From Paenibacillus jilunlii (GTDB lineage Bacteria; Bacillota; Bacilli; Paenibacillales; Paenibacillaceae): DNA of 64,000 bases. Under the pieces are notes generated by a model that saw nothing but the letters and a program-made list of their open reading frames with translations, was not told the origin of the DNA and did no database searches. This document shows positions 45,980 to 53,792 of the stretch, piece by piece. The stretch lies in contig NZ_FNGM01000001.1 of the NCBI RefSeq assembly GCF_900102965.1, positions 646,344-710,343 on the forward strand. Direction: 5' to 3'. The position numbers and the translations under genes are program-made. How positions within the stretch are numbered: the first letter of the stretch is position 1; every line of letters begins with the position of its first letter.

Positions 45980-47407
45980 TCAAGGCTTGGTCAGGTTCAT
46001 TTCCAAGGAGACATTGCTGAGCGCTTTATCTGCGGCCATGCTCTGGATATAGCCGGACATGAAGCCGCCATCCATCCCCATCCACAGCTTATAGCCCGGC
46101 ATAGCCCTAATTTCATCCAGTGCACCCGAAGCGGTCCCGGCAAAATAATTCACGTTGAGCTTAGCCATGACTTCTGCCATGGACTGCTTTTCACGCTCGC
46201 TGAAGGTGGATTCCTTGAGGCGGGCCATCGCCTTGTTATACGATTGTCCGGCGAATACACTCTCCGCATAAGCTGTAAAGTTTAACAGGTTGGGATCGGT
46301 AATGCCATTCGCCTTGGACCAGCCTTCCACATCTACTGAAGTAGAATGGTAGGTAATTGCCCGTGTAACGGGATCGAACGTCATCGCTCCATATTGATGC
46401 GGATTAACGGCGAAGGCACTGGTGGCAATATCATAGACCGGAGATTCTCCTGAGCCTGCTGTACCCTCATTTCCGCTTGACGGATCGCGGGCGATATCCT
46501 GCATGTGAATGTGTCCGGACAATACCAGATTCAGATTATTCCTGCGCAGCGTCTTCATCGTTTCCTGACTGTTGTTGAGCTTGAAGCCGGCAACAGACAT
46601 GGAGGTGTGGCTGAGCAGATTATGGTGCATTACCGTAATGATGGAGGCATGTTCCCCGGCAGCGAGCTTTGCGCAATCATCCATCCAGGAGAGGGTAGAA
46701 GGGAGAATGCGCCCGTCCGTCTGGGGGAAGCCATAACTTTCATTGTTTGCGTATTGGCTACTGTCGATCATCAGAAGATAGAGCCCCGGGGCTGCATTGA
46801 CAAGGTAGCTAAGGCTGTCATTATCCCGCGAGAGGGCTTCAGAATAACCGAAGTCGGCATACATTTTGGTGAAATCCTCTGGTGTAATATGCTCTGCCAC
46901 GATCTGCTTGTCTCCCTTAAACGATCTTGCCCAGGGGTTATTCAAGTCATGATTGCCAGGAATCACATAGACGTCGGTTCCTGCTTCCTCCACGCGCTTT
47001 AGCTTCTCTGTGAGCTTCTTATGGCTGCTGGTTTCCCCGTTGTTGGTCAGATCTCCGCTGAGAATCAGGAATTCCGGCTTTTTTTGCTCTGCGTCGTAGA
47101 CGAGCGCTTCCATTAGTTCATCGCTGTAGGGGAGGATTTTGCCGTCCCCGCCGTTGACATAGGCCTGAAATGCTGCACCGCCATCCTGAAGTTCTTTGTC
47201 GAGGTAATGGGTATCTGTTGCCACCCAGAAGGACACCGGTGCCGTTTCTGCTTCCTCCTGTACTACGGTTGACACTGTCTTATCCGGTATTGTCAAATTT
47301 GTGTCCCGGCAGCCCGCGAGGATGAACCCTGCGGCCAGAAGCACGGTAATGGTATACATGTTTGTTTTTTGCAAAGAAAAAGAGCCTTTAACGATAGGCT
47401 TTCTCAT
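45980..47407 (-). CDS. Metallophosphoesterase lipoprotein
   Basis: The 475-residue protein starts at MRKPIVKG (47407), 9 nt after AAGGAAGG; an upstream TTG directly abuts the site. Lipobox is LAGC. The calcineurin-like domain shows VATDTHYL, LSGDLTNNGE, IPGNHDLNNPWA, VMHHNLL and LSGHIHMQD, a complete set of two-metal-site motifs. It is an extracellular phosphodiesterase or phosphomonoesterase of unknown substrate. Monocistronic. Confidence 0.9.
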   Translation of the reverse strand: MRKPIVKGSFSLQKTNMYTITVLLAAGFILAGCRDTNLTIPDKTVSTVVQEEAETAPVSFWVATDTHYLDKELQDGGAAFQAYVNGGDGKILPYSDELMEALVYDAEQKKPEFLILSGDLTNNGETSSHKKLTEKLKRVEEAGTDVYVIPGNHDLNNPWARSFKGDKQIVAEHITPEDFTKMYADFGYSEALSRDNDSLSYLVNAAPGLYLLMIDSSQYANNESYGFPQTDGRILPSTLSWMDDCAKLAAGEHASIITVMHHNLLSHTSMSVAGFKLNNSQETMKTLRRNNLNLVLSGHIHMQDIARDPSSGNEGTAGSGESPVYDIATSAFAVNPHQYGAMTFDPVTRAITYHSTSVDVEGWSKANGITDPNLLNFTAYAESVFAGQSYNKAMARLKESTFSEREKQSMAEVMAKLNVNYFAGTASGALDEIRAMPGYKLWMGMDGGFMSGYIQSMAADKALSNVSLEMNLTKP

Positions 47408-47643
47408 CAATCTCAACCTTCCTTCTGCACTTTTGCTGAACTATTGTAGCCTATTTGGTACAGAATTGTATATCGAAAAGTGAGTAACTGTTTCTTAATC
47501 GCCAGATTTGCTTATTGAAAATAGTGGAATGTGAATAAATATCCTCTGAGACAGCGACAATAAAGTGGGTATGGAAACAAGCAAGAGGAAGAAGTTGTGA
47601 ATGGATATTGTGTTTTTAGAATAAAAGTGTTAAGATTTAAAAA

Positions 47644-47654
47644 AGTAAGTTACT
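47644..47654 (+). promoter_or_regulatory. Possible operator of the nitroreductase gene
   Basis: AGTAAGTTACT is an 11-bp dyad 22 nt before the ATG. Bacillus YodB and MhqR operators of quinone-responsive nitroreductase genes have related TACT/AGTA-type arms; the link is only suggestive. Confidence 0.35.
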
Positions 47655-47676
47655 AAATAAATGGAGGTATTATATT

Positions 47677-48276
47677 ATGTCTAAAAAATTTCTTGAAGCG
47701 GTAAAAGACAGACGTTCTATCTATGCCATCAGCAAAGAATCCCCGATTTCCGATGCAGAGATTCAAGAGATTGTTGAAGCTGCGGTCCTACATAGCCCAA
47801 CTTCATTCAACTCCCAAAGCTCCAGAGCGGTAGTGCTCTTGGGAGATAAGCACGATAAGGTATGGGATATCACGGCAGATACTCTGCGCAAAATTGTACC
47901 TACTGAACAATTTGAAGGCACTGCACAGAAGCTGTCTTCGTTCAAAGCCGGCTACGGCACAGTATTGTTCTTCGAGGACCAGGCCGTCGTGAAGCATCTG
48001 CAAGAAAACTTTGCCCTGTACGCTGATAATTTCCCGATTTGGTCGAACCAATCCTCCGGCATTCTGCAGTTTGTAGTATGGACTGCTTTTGCTGAAGCAG
48101 GTCTTGGTGCTTCGCTGCAGCATTACAACCCGCTCATTGATGATGAAGTGAAAGCAACCTTTGATATTCCGGCTGACTGGAAGCTGATCGCTCAAATGCC
48201 TTTCGGTAAAACGGTCACTGCACCGGGTGAAAAAGAATTCCAGCCGATTGAAGAACGCGTAAAAGTGATTAAATAA
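47677..48276 (+). CDS. Nitroreductase family protein
   Basis: The 199-residue FMN-dependent oxidoreductase has DRRSIYAI near the N terminus, HSPTSFNSQSSRAVVLLG for FMN binding, and AEAGLGASLQHYNP and PFGKTVTAPGEK toward the C terminus. It is closest in pattern to YdgI/HbN-type small nitroreductases, which reduce nitro compounds or quinones. GGAGG lies before the ATG. Monocistronic. Confidence 0.88.
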   Translation: MSKKFLEAVKDRRSIYAISKESPISDAEIQEIVEAAVLHSPTSFNSQSSRAVVLLGDKHDKVWDITADTLRKIVPTEQFEGTAQKLSSFKAGYGTVLFFEDQAVVKHLQENFALYADNFPIWSNQSSGILQFVVWTAFAEAGLGASLQHYNPLIDDEVKATFDIPADWKLIAQMPFGKTVTAPGEKEFQPIEERVKVIK

Positions 48277-48343
48277 GCCAAATGTTTAAAACCTCCCTGA
48301 TCCGGCTAATGATATCTATAGCCCGATTAAGGAGGTTTTTGCG

Positions 48344-48538
48344 ATGCCATGGAACAAAGATGATTATCCGGATTCTCTGAAGAACTTTATGGCTCCAGTG
48401 CGGAATAAGGCGATTGAGATCGCCAATGCCCTGTTGGAAGAAGGATATGAAGAGGGCAGGGCAATCTCAATTGCCACGGCACAGGCCAAAGAGTGGGGCG
48501 AGAATCATGAGAAGCAGATCCGCAAAAAAAACCATTAG
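48344..48538 (+). CDS. Small YdaT-like protein
   Basis: The 64-residue protein begins MPWNKDDYPDSLKNFMAPVR and contains EEGYEEGRAISIATAQAKEW. It matches the N-terminal part of Bacillus YdaT, a small stress-related protein; the DUF2188 part of YdaT is missing here, so this is the short form. AAGGAGG lies 7 nt before the ATG and a terminator follows. Function unknown. Confidence 0.8.
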   Translation: MPWNKDDYPDSLKNFMAPVRNKAIEIANALLEEGYEEGRAISIATAQAKEWGENHEKQIRKKNH

Positions 48539-48565
48539 CACCATGGATCGCTATGGTGAATAAAC

Positions 48566-48604
48566 AAAAAGAGGACAGGCGGGGATGACCGCTTGTCCTC
48601 TTTG
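48566..48604. terminator. Terminator between ydaT-like and PrsA-like genes
   Basis: AAAGAGGACA-GCGG and its complement form a hairpin with A and T tracts at the ends. It can serve both converging genes. Confidence 0.82.
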
Positions 48605-48647
48605 TATAGTTTGTGTTGCAGATTCGAGCTGCAGCAGTGGAAATGTC

Positions 48648-49880
48648 TTATTTCGTAGCTGGAGCTTCTGTAGCTGCCGGAGCTTCGCTGGCATCAGGTG
48701 CTTTGTTTGCATCTGGTGCTGCGCTGGCATCAGCAGAAGGGGATACTTCTGGTTTATCCGTAAGCGTGTTGGTAATCTTCGCCCCAGCGTTCAGCTCCTG
48801 CAGCCAAGTGGAAGACATTTCAGATACTTTTTTTGCTTTCAGTGTTTTGGTGATTTCTTCTTTTTTCTCGGCAAGCGTATAGTTGTGGGCATCTTTACGG
48901 TCGGTTACTTTGATAACGTGGTAGCCATAGTCCGTCTTGACCGGGCCGCTGGTTTCACCAACCTTGAGTTTGAAGGCAGCGTTGGAGAATTCTGCAACCA
49001 TATCGCCTTTTTTGAAGAAATTAAGATCTCCGCCTTTATCCTTGGAGCCGGTATCTGCAGATTTCTCTTTCGCCAGTGCGGCAAAATCTGCTCCACCCGC
49101 CAATTGTTTTACAATCGCATCCGCTTCAGCTTTGGTTTTTACTAGAATATGGGAAGCACGGACCTCTTCTTCCTGATTGAAGGAAGCCTTGTTCTCTTCG
49201 TAGTACTTGGAAATTTCATCTTCCGTTACTTTCACTTTTGGCTCAACCAATTTACGGATTTTAACCTGCATCGGCATTTGCTTCTTCAGGTCATCCAGCG
49301 TCATCGAACTTTGCTGCAGCGCATTATTCAGGGCTTCTTCACCGCCGAATTGGGTCTTCAGATCTTCAAGCTCGGCTTGGATGTCGGCATCGGTCACCGT
49401 AATGTTGGCTTTTTTGGCCTCCTGGTCTACGAGAGTGGAGGTGATCAGGTTCTGGAGAGTGGCTTCACCGCCGGCTTCAACCAGCTTATCGTAAAGCTGT
49501 GCCTTGGTAATATCGGTTCCGTTCACAGAAGCGACAGCTACCTTGCTGTCATCCTTCTTGAAAGGCTGTACGATGAGAACGACGATAAGTGCTGCAGCCA
49601 GCACAATCGATGCGATCATCCAGCCCCGTCCGCCTGTGGAAGCCGGAGAGGAAGGAGGGGTGCCGCCGCCAACCTTATTCATTACCGGAACATTGGCAGC
49701 GCTGTCAGGTGCGCCGGTCTGCTCAAATACTTCTGGAGCTTTCTGAGCGGTTTCCGGTTCCGGCTCAGGACCCGATGCTGTTCCCTCCAGTGCTCCTTCA
49801 CGAATATCGGAAGTGTTGTTCTCTTCCGGGGTTCCATTGTTGTCAAGATGTTCATTCTCATTGAAATCTTTTTTGTCCAT
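48648..49880 (-). CDS. PrsA/SurA-like peptidyl-prolyl isomerase, membrane-anchored
   Basis: The 410-residue protein has an acidic cytoplasmic N terminus (about 80 residues), one transmembrane helix (about 88-106), a SurA_N-like helical chaperone domain, and a parvulin rotamase domain (about 240-335: EVRASHILVKTKAEADAIV, DKGGDLNFFKKGDMVAEF, GYHVIKV). An Ala/Pro/Glu-rich tail ends it. Unlike classical PrsA there is no lipobox; it is anchored by a helix. It probably assists folding of secreted proteins. GGGAG lies 12 nt before the ATG. Confidence 0.88.
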   Translation of the reverse strand: MDKKDFNENEHLDNNGTPEENNTSDIREGALEGTASGPEPEPETAQKAPEVFEQTGAPDSAANVPVMNKVGGGTPPSSPASTGGRGWMIASIVLAAALIVVLIVQPFKKDDSKVAVASVNGTDITKAQLYDKLVEAGGEATLQNLITSTLVDQEAKKANITVTDADIQAELEDLKTQFGGEEALNNALQQSSMTLDDLKKQMPMQVKIRKLVEPKVKVTEDEISKYYEENKASFNQEEEVRASHILVKTKAEADAIVKQLAGGADFAALAKEKSADTGSKDKGGDLNFFKKGDMVAEFSNAAFKLKVGETSGPVKTDYGYHVIKVTDRKDAHNYTLAEKKEEITKTLKAKKVSEMSSTWLQELNAGAKITNTLTDKPEVSPSADASAAPDANKAPDASEAPAATEAPATK

Positions 49881-50010
49881 TAGAATTAATGACTCCCTTC
49901 AATATAGGTGTTGCCTGTCTTTCTACAACTTTACCAGAAAACAGGATTCCAAACCTTAAGAAAGTATAAAAAAGCCGATTTACTTTTTAAGTTTCTCTTA
50001 AGATACAAGA

Positions 50011-50052
50011 AAAAGCCGGAGCCGCATGAATAGAACATGCGGCTCCGGCTTT
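50011..50052 (-). terminator. Terminator of the LytTR gene
   Basis: AAAGCCGGAGCCGCATG and its perfect complement form a stem; on the minus strand a TTTTTCTTG tail follows. Confidence 0.9.
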
Positions 50053-50096
50053 GGGAAGGCTCCATATTTCTCTGCTTCAAGCGGATGTAGATCACC

Positions 50097-50432
50097 CTAA
50101 GAGCTGAGGCTTCTCAGCAGATGACGTATGCCTTCCTGCTTCCGTCTTGGCACACGTACAGTCTTGGCAAACAGGCCCATCTCCCCGAAATAGATACTGT
50201 CGTCTTCGATGGAGCTGATCTTGTTCAGATTGACGTAACAGCCCCCGTACACATGATAGTAATTGGGGTTAGATACTAAACGGTTAAGCTGTTCGGCAGT
50301 CATTCTCTTTTTTATATTATAGTTTCTGCCGTGAAAAATAACCAAATCATGGTCCCCGACCTTAAAGAACAGAATGTCCGTATCCACCTCGAAGTCCTCA
50401 TACACATTTCTGGCTTCCAGCAGGCTGCTCAT
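50097..50432 (-). CDS. Stand-alone LytTR DNA-binding protein
   Basis: The 111-residue protein is essentially a single LytTR domain: ILFFKVGDHDLVIFHGRN, MTAEQLNRLVSNPNYYHVYG, GCYVNLNKISSIEDDSIYFG and VRVPRRKQEGIRHLL. No receiver domain is attached, so it is not a classical response regulator. AAAGGGGG precedes the ATG. Its promoter carries a perfect cre site (50468-50481), so glucose repression through CcpA is likely. It is monocistronic and its targets are unknown. Confidence 0.85.
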   Translation of the reverse strand: MSSLLEARNVYEDFEVDTDILFFKVGDHDLVIFHGRNYNIKKRMTAEQLNRLVSNPNYYHVYGGCYVNLNKISSIEDDSIYFGEMGLFAKTVRVPRRKQEGIRHLLRSLSS

Positions 50433-50467
50433 TCATGTTCCCCCTTTAATAAATAGTAAAAACTTGA

Positions 50468-50481
50468 TGTTAGCGCTTTCA
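50468..50481 (-). promoter_or_regulatory. Perfect cre site at the LytTR promoter start
   Basis: On the minus strand TGAAAGCGCTAACA matches TGWAANCGNTNWCA at every position. It begins at the last T of the -10 hexamer and covers the transcription start, a repressing position. Confidence 0.75.
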
Positions 50482-50508
50482 TTATAACATAACGGTCTGC
50501 CCTTGAAA
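50481..50508 (-). promoter_or_regulatory. Sigma-A-type promoter of the LytTR gene
   Basis: TTTCAA and TATAAT on the minus strand are separated by 16 nt, about 50 nt before the start codon. Confidence 0.6.
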
Positions 50509-50652
50509 AGCCTCACTTTTAAAATATTTTGTGAAATTTTACTACGCGATTTGTCATAGACGCTGAAAAAATGTAAATTATATAAATGGCCGGTCCGAAT
50601 TTGGGCTGCTTGAGGCAACGAGACTGAAGACCATTGGAGGAGGACTACCGAG

Positions 50653-51762
50653 ATGAAGAATACAAGACTGCTGCTGTTTACCGGTTCCTACGCTAGCGCT
50701 GACGAAAGCGGGGTTCAGGTATTTGAATTCAATGGGGAAGCAGGGGGCACGCTTACCCTTCTGGATAAGGTGCAGGGCATTACTAACCCGACTTTTGTGA
50801 ATGTAGATGCCGCAGAAGGACGGCTGTATGCCATAGGAGAAAAGGCTAACGGAGAAGGCGGCAAGGAAGGCGAGGTTGTATCTTTTGCGATAGATCCGCA
50901 GGATGGCAAGCTCACGGAAATGAACCGCATTTCCACTATGCCTGCCGCAGGCAGCGGCCAAACGACAACCTGCCATATTTCAAGAGATTCCCGCAATGAA
51001 TTTATTATCGTATGCAGCTATCATGGAGGCCTTGTGGGTCTGGTGTCCTTGGATCAGGAAGGACTGCCGGTACGTCTGGAGGATACCGCTGTACATACGG
51101 GTCAGCGAAACCTGCCTGGGCAGGACAAGCCCCACCCGCATTCCGCCATCTTCAGCCCGGACGAGAAATTTCTGTTCGTCTCCGATTTGGGTCTGGATCT
51201 GATCCGGACCTATACAATCAACCATGACACGAAGACACTTGAAGCTCTGGGCGACACCATGCTGCATGAGGGAGCGGGACCGCGTCATTTTGTCTTTCAT
51301 CCGGACGGAAAATCTGCTTATGTAATCAATGAGCTGGACTCCACGGTTACCTCATTCCTGTATGACAGTGCAGCAGGTACACTTCAGACGGCTGCAACCA
51401 TTTCTACACTGCCTGAGGGCCACACTGCGGCGGGCAACAGCTGTGCGGAAATCGCTTTGTCTGCAGATGGACTCTTTTTGTACGGTTCGAACCGCGGACA
51501 TGACAGCATTGTGGTTTACGCCGTTGACCCTGCAACCGCCAGACTTACACTGGTGGAGCATGTCTCTACACAAGGTGGGCATCCGCGCCACTTTACCCTC
51601 ACTCCGGACGGCGCCTATCTGATAGCCGCGAACCGGGATGGCAATAATCTGGTGGTGTTTAGCGTTGACCGCGCCAGCGGGCGGCTCAGCTTCACCGGAA
51701 ACACCGCCGGGATATCCAGACCGGTGTGTGTCAAACCTGCATATTTTCCGGCAGCCGAATAG
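50653..51762 (+). CDS. Lactonase family beta-propeller (6-phosphogluconolactonase-like)
   Basis: The 369-residue protein has the seven-bladed propeller pattern of the Pgl/YkgB family: LLFTGSYASADESGVQVFEF at the N terminus, GQDKPHPHSAIFSPDEKFLF, GAGPRHFVFHPDGKSAYVIN and GGHPRHFTLTPDGAYLI. These enzymes hydrolyse 6-phosphogluconolactone in the pentose phosphate pathway. GGAGGAGG precedes the ATG. Monocistronic; the terminator is shared with the Hfq-like gene. Confidence 0.88.
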   Translation: MKNTRLLLFTGSYASADESGVQVFEFNGEAGGTLTLLDKVQGITNPTFVNVDAAEGRLYAIGEKANGEGGKEGEVVSFAIDPQDGKLTEMNRISTMPAAGSGQTTTCHISRDSRNEFIIVCSYHGGLVGLVSLDQEGLPVRLEDTAVHTGQRNLPGQDKPHPHSAIFSPDEKFLFVSDLGLDLIRTYTINHDTKTLEALGDTMLHEGAGPRHFVFHPDGKSAYVINELDSTVTSFLYDSAAGTLQTAATISTLPEGHTAAGNSCAEIALSADGLFLYGSNRGHDSIVVYAVDPATARLTLVEHVSTQGGHPRHFTLTPDGAYLIAANRDGNNLVVFSVDRASGRLSFTGNTAGISRPVCVKPAYFPAAE

Positions 51763-51840
51763 TCCCGGAAGAACCCTGCTCTGCGGCAAATACAAGGAAG
51801 ATGTTTTTTGTAAGATGCGGCGATTCCTTATATTTCAAGC

Positions 51841-51879
51841 AAAAGGAACACCGGAGCACAACGCTCCGGTGTTCCTTTT
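51841..51879. terminator. Bidirectional terminator
   Basis: AAAAGGAACACCGGAGC and GCTCCGGTGTTCCTTTT form a perfect stem around ACAAC, between the lactonase and the Hfq-like gene. Confidence 0.9.
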
Positions 51880-51926
51880 GAAAAGGGGCTGTAATTTTAG
51901 ATTAACGGGAATGCTGAACTGAATGC

Positions 51927-52148
51927 TTATTTGAGCGAGACAGGCTTCAGCGGTACAACTGTGGAGACAGCTGATTTGAACAGCACATTCTGTCTGCCGT
52001 CACCTTGCCCTTGCAATGTGATGGTATACGCGTCATAAGAGGTTACAAGTCCCTGCATCTTAACTCCATTGGTTGTAAAGATCGTCACGGGAACCTTGGT
52101 TGAGATGCATTGGTTCAACACACGCTCCTGTAATTTCAGAGTTTCCAC
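51927..52148 (-). CDS. Hfq-like Sm-domain protein with altered C-terminal motif
   Basis: From GTG 52148 the protein is 73 residues, the usual Hfq size: LQERVLNQCISTKVPVTIF, TTNGVKMQGLVTSYDAYTI and VLFKSAVSTVVP. These align with Sm1 and Sm2 of Hfq, the hexameric RNA chaperone. The Sm2 motif, YKHAI in typical Hfq, reads FKSAV here, losing the His. GGAG lies 10 nt before the GTG. An ATG at 52190 would give 87 residues but has no ribosome binding site. A regular Hfq presumably exists elsewhere, so this may be a paralogue. Confidence 0.78.
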   Translation of the reverse strand: METLKLQERVLNQCISTKVPVTIFTTNGVKMQGLVTSYDAYTITLQGQGDGRQNVLFKSAVSTVVPLKPVSLK

Positions 52149-52259
52149 TTTGGCAGCACTCCATTTTTTTTGAATTGTCTTCCAGGACATTATACCACGG
52201 GTAAGACCTTCTCTGGAAATAGGGTCATCCGGCTTAAAATAGACAAGGGGGTAGTTAAG

Positions 52260-52901
52260 CTGCAATACCAATACTGGTCAAGAGGTTTTCGGGGGTTTAC
52301 CGGTTTTTTTCTGGTTTTTGCGGTAATCGCTGTGTTCGTGAAGATGGACCGGATCTCCGGGTTTGACAATTTCATTATTCAAGCCGTGCAGTCAGCAGAA
52401 TCCCCGGCACTCACTTCCCTGGCCAAGGGATTGTCCCTGGTGGGAGCGTCCAGTCTTGCAATCGGCATTTCATTACTGGCTATGGTGCTGCTGTACTTTG
52501 TGCTGAAGCATCGTATCGAGCTGATCCTGTTTCTTGCCGTAGGGGCAGGCTCCCAGCTGCTGAACACGTGGATGAAGCTGTGGTTTCACCGGGAACGCCC
52601 GAATATCCACCGCCTTATTGAACAGGCTGGATACAGCTTTCCTAGCGGGCATTCCATGGCGGCGTTTTCGCTGTATGGCATCATTGCGTACCTGCTGTGG
52701 CGGCATATGAGAAGGGGGAGTGAGCGGGTGCTGCTAATTCTGTTCACCGTGCTTATGACAGGGGGGATTGGCTGGAGCCGTGTCTATTTGGGGGTACACT
52801 ACCCAAGTGATGTCATTGGCGGCTATGCGGCCAGCGGAGCCTGGATGATGTTATGTATTGCCTGCTTTGAGGCCTACCGGAGTTGCCGGAAGAGCAATTA
52901 G
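52260..52901 (+). CDS. PAP2 family phosphatase
   Basis: The 213-residue membrane phosphatase has six helices and the three PAP2 motifs: KLWFHRERPN (about 103-112), PSGHSMAAF (about 123-131) and SRVYLGVHYPSDV (about 171-183) with catalytic His residues. Such enzymes dephosphorylate undecaprenyl pyrophosphate or phosphatidic-type lipids. In this frame no ATG, GTG or TTG lies near AAGGGGGT; a CTG at 52260 is best placed. The only upstream alternative is TTG at 52170, which would overlap the divergent Hfq-like gene. Start is therefore uncertain. Confidence 0.85.
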   Translation: MQYQYWSRGFRGFTGFFLVFAVIAVFVKMDRISGFDNFIIQAVQSAESPALTSLAKGLSLVGASSLAIGISLLAMVLLYFVLKHRIELILFLAVGAGSQLLNTWMKLWFHRERPNIHRLIEQAGYSFPSGHSMAAFSLYGIIAYLLWRHMRRGSERVLLILFTVLMTGGIGWSRVYLGVHYPSDVIGGYAASGAWMMLCIACFEAYRSCRKSN

Positions 52902-52910
52902 AACCTGTTA

Positions 52911-52945
52911 TAAAAAAGCGGATTCCCGCTCGCATGGGAATCCGC
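52911..52945 (-). terminator. Terminator of the secreted-protein gene
   Basis: GCGGATTCCC and GGGAATCCGC form a stem; on the minus strand it is followed by TTTTTTATA. It also lies just after the PAP2 stop. Confidence 0.8.
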
Positions 52946-53005
52946 ATATCCGCCATATTAATGTCCTTCTTCAGCCTCTTTTAGCGCTGCAGCCGGTGCC
53001 TGAAT

Positions 53006-53509
53006 TCAAGAGGTTCTGGCAGGTGTTTCAGTGTTGGACTTCTGAAAATCATTCATGCGGCTGATGCCCAGCTTCAGAAGTGCCGGCAGTCCGGCTTTTA
53101 GCTGATCTGCTTCACTCTGGGTCAGTCGGCCATCTTTGATGGAGGTCTCAAGCTTCATGACAGCTGCTTCGCTCAGCTTTTGGATGTATTGCTCTTCGGT
53201 CCAGCCTTTCTTCTCTTTGGCCAGCGCATACAAGGTTGTACCTGATCTCAGGCTGCGGATCAGCTCATGACGGTCGATCTCCAGCAGCTTGGACGTTTCA
53301 TTGATAATGAAATGTCCGCCTCCGGCCCGGAAGCCTTTATCGATGCCCGGGGGATGGGGATGACGATGGTTCTGTTCACCCCGGACTGCTGAACCGGGAG
53401 CAGCAGTGGGTGTACTTCCGGCAGCATTCTCCGCAAAGGCGGCAGCCGGTGCCAGGCAGAGCAGAAGCGCTGCAGCGAAGGCTGTAATTCTTTTGACATT
53501 GTTGCTCAT
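53006..53509 (-). CDS. Secreted protein of unknown function
   Basis: The 167-residue protein has a clear signal peptide ending at AFAEN (about residue 26), a short Pro/His-rich linker, and a helical domain: FIINETSKLLEIDRHELIRS, YALAKEKKGWTEEQYIQKL and IKDGRLTQSEADQLKAG. This resembles secreted helical proteins of the DUF2680 type, but the match is loose. GAGGTGAATC precedes the ATG. No functional clue comes from neighbours. Confidence 0.72.
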   Translation of the reverse strand: MSNNVKRITAFAAALLLCLAPAAAFAENAAGSTPTAAPGSAVRGEQNHRHPHPPGIDKGFRAGGGHFIINETSKLLEIDRHELIRSLRSGTTLYALAKEKKGWTEEQYIQKLSEAAVMKLETSIKDGRLTQSEADQLKAGLPALLKLGISRMNDFQKSNTETPARTS

Positions 53510-53683
53510 GATTCACCTCGTACTTGAATTTGTGGGGACTGCTGTATCCAGTATTCCCCGAAAGCTGAAAGAATCCTGAAAGCCGGCTTAAGCCATACTA
53601 AAATTCGCCAGCCCGCTTCCTGGGTAATAATGTCTGTACCTTTTTAGAAATGAACCAAACCGCGTCAGGCTATACATATTTGC

Positions 53684-53785
53684 ACGAAGTAATATCGGAG
53701 AAGTCACGCTCACAAAACTTAAGTGTATGCTTCCGAAGCGAGTTTTGTACGAAGTAAATCAATGAAGTTATGCTCACAAAACTTT
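53684..53785. repeat. Two 37-bp direct repeats with hairpin
   Basis: Copies start ACGAAGTAA at 53684 and 53749 and end CTCACAAAACTT. Between them ACAAAACT and AGTTTTGT, plus GCTTC/GAAGC, can form a hairpin. The second copy ends at the ribosome binding site of the next gene. Confidence 0.65.
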
Positions 53786-53792
53786 AGGAGGG

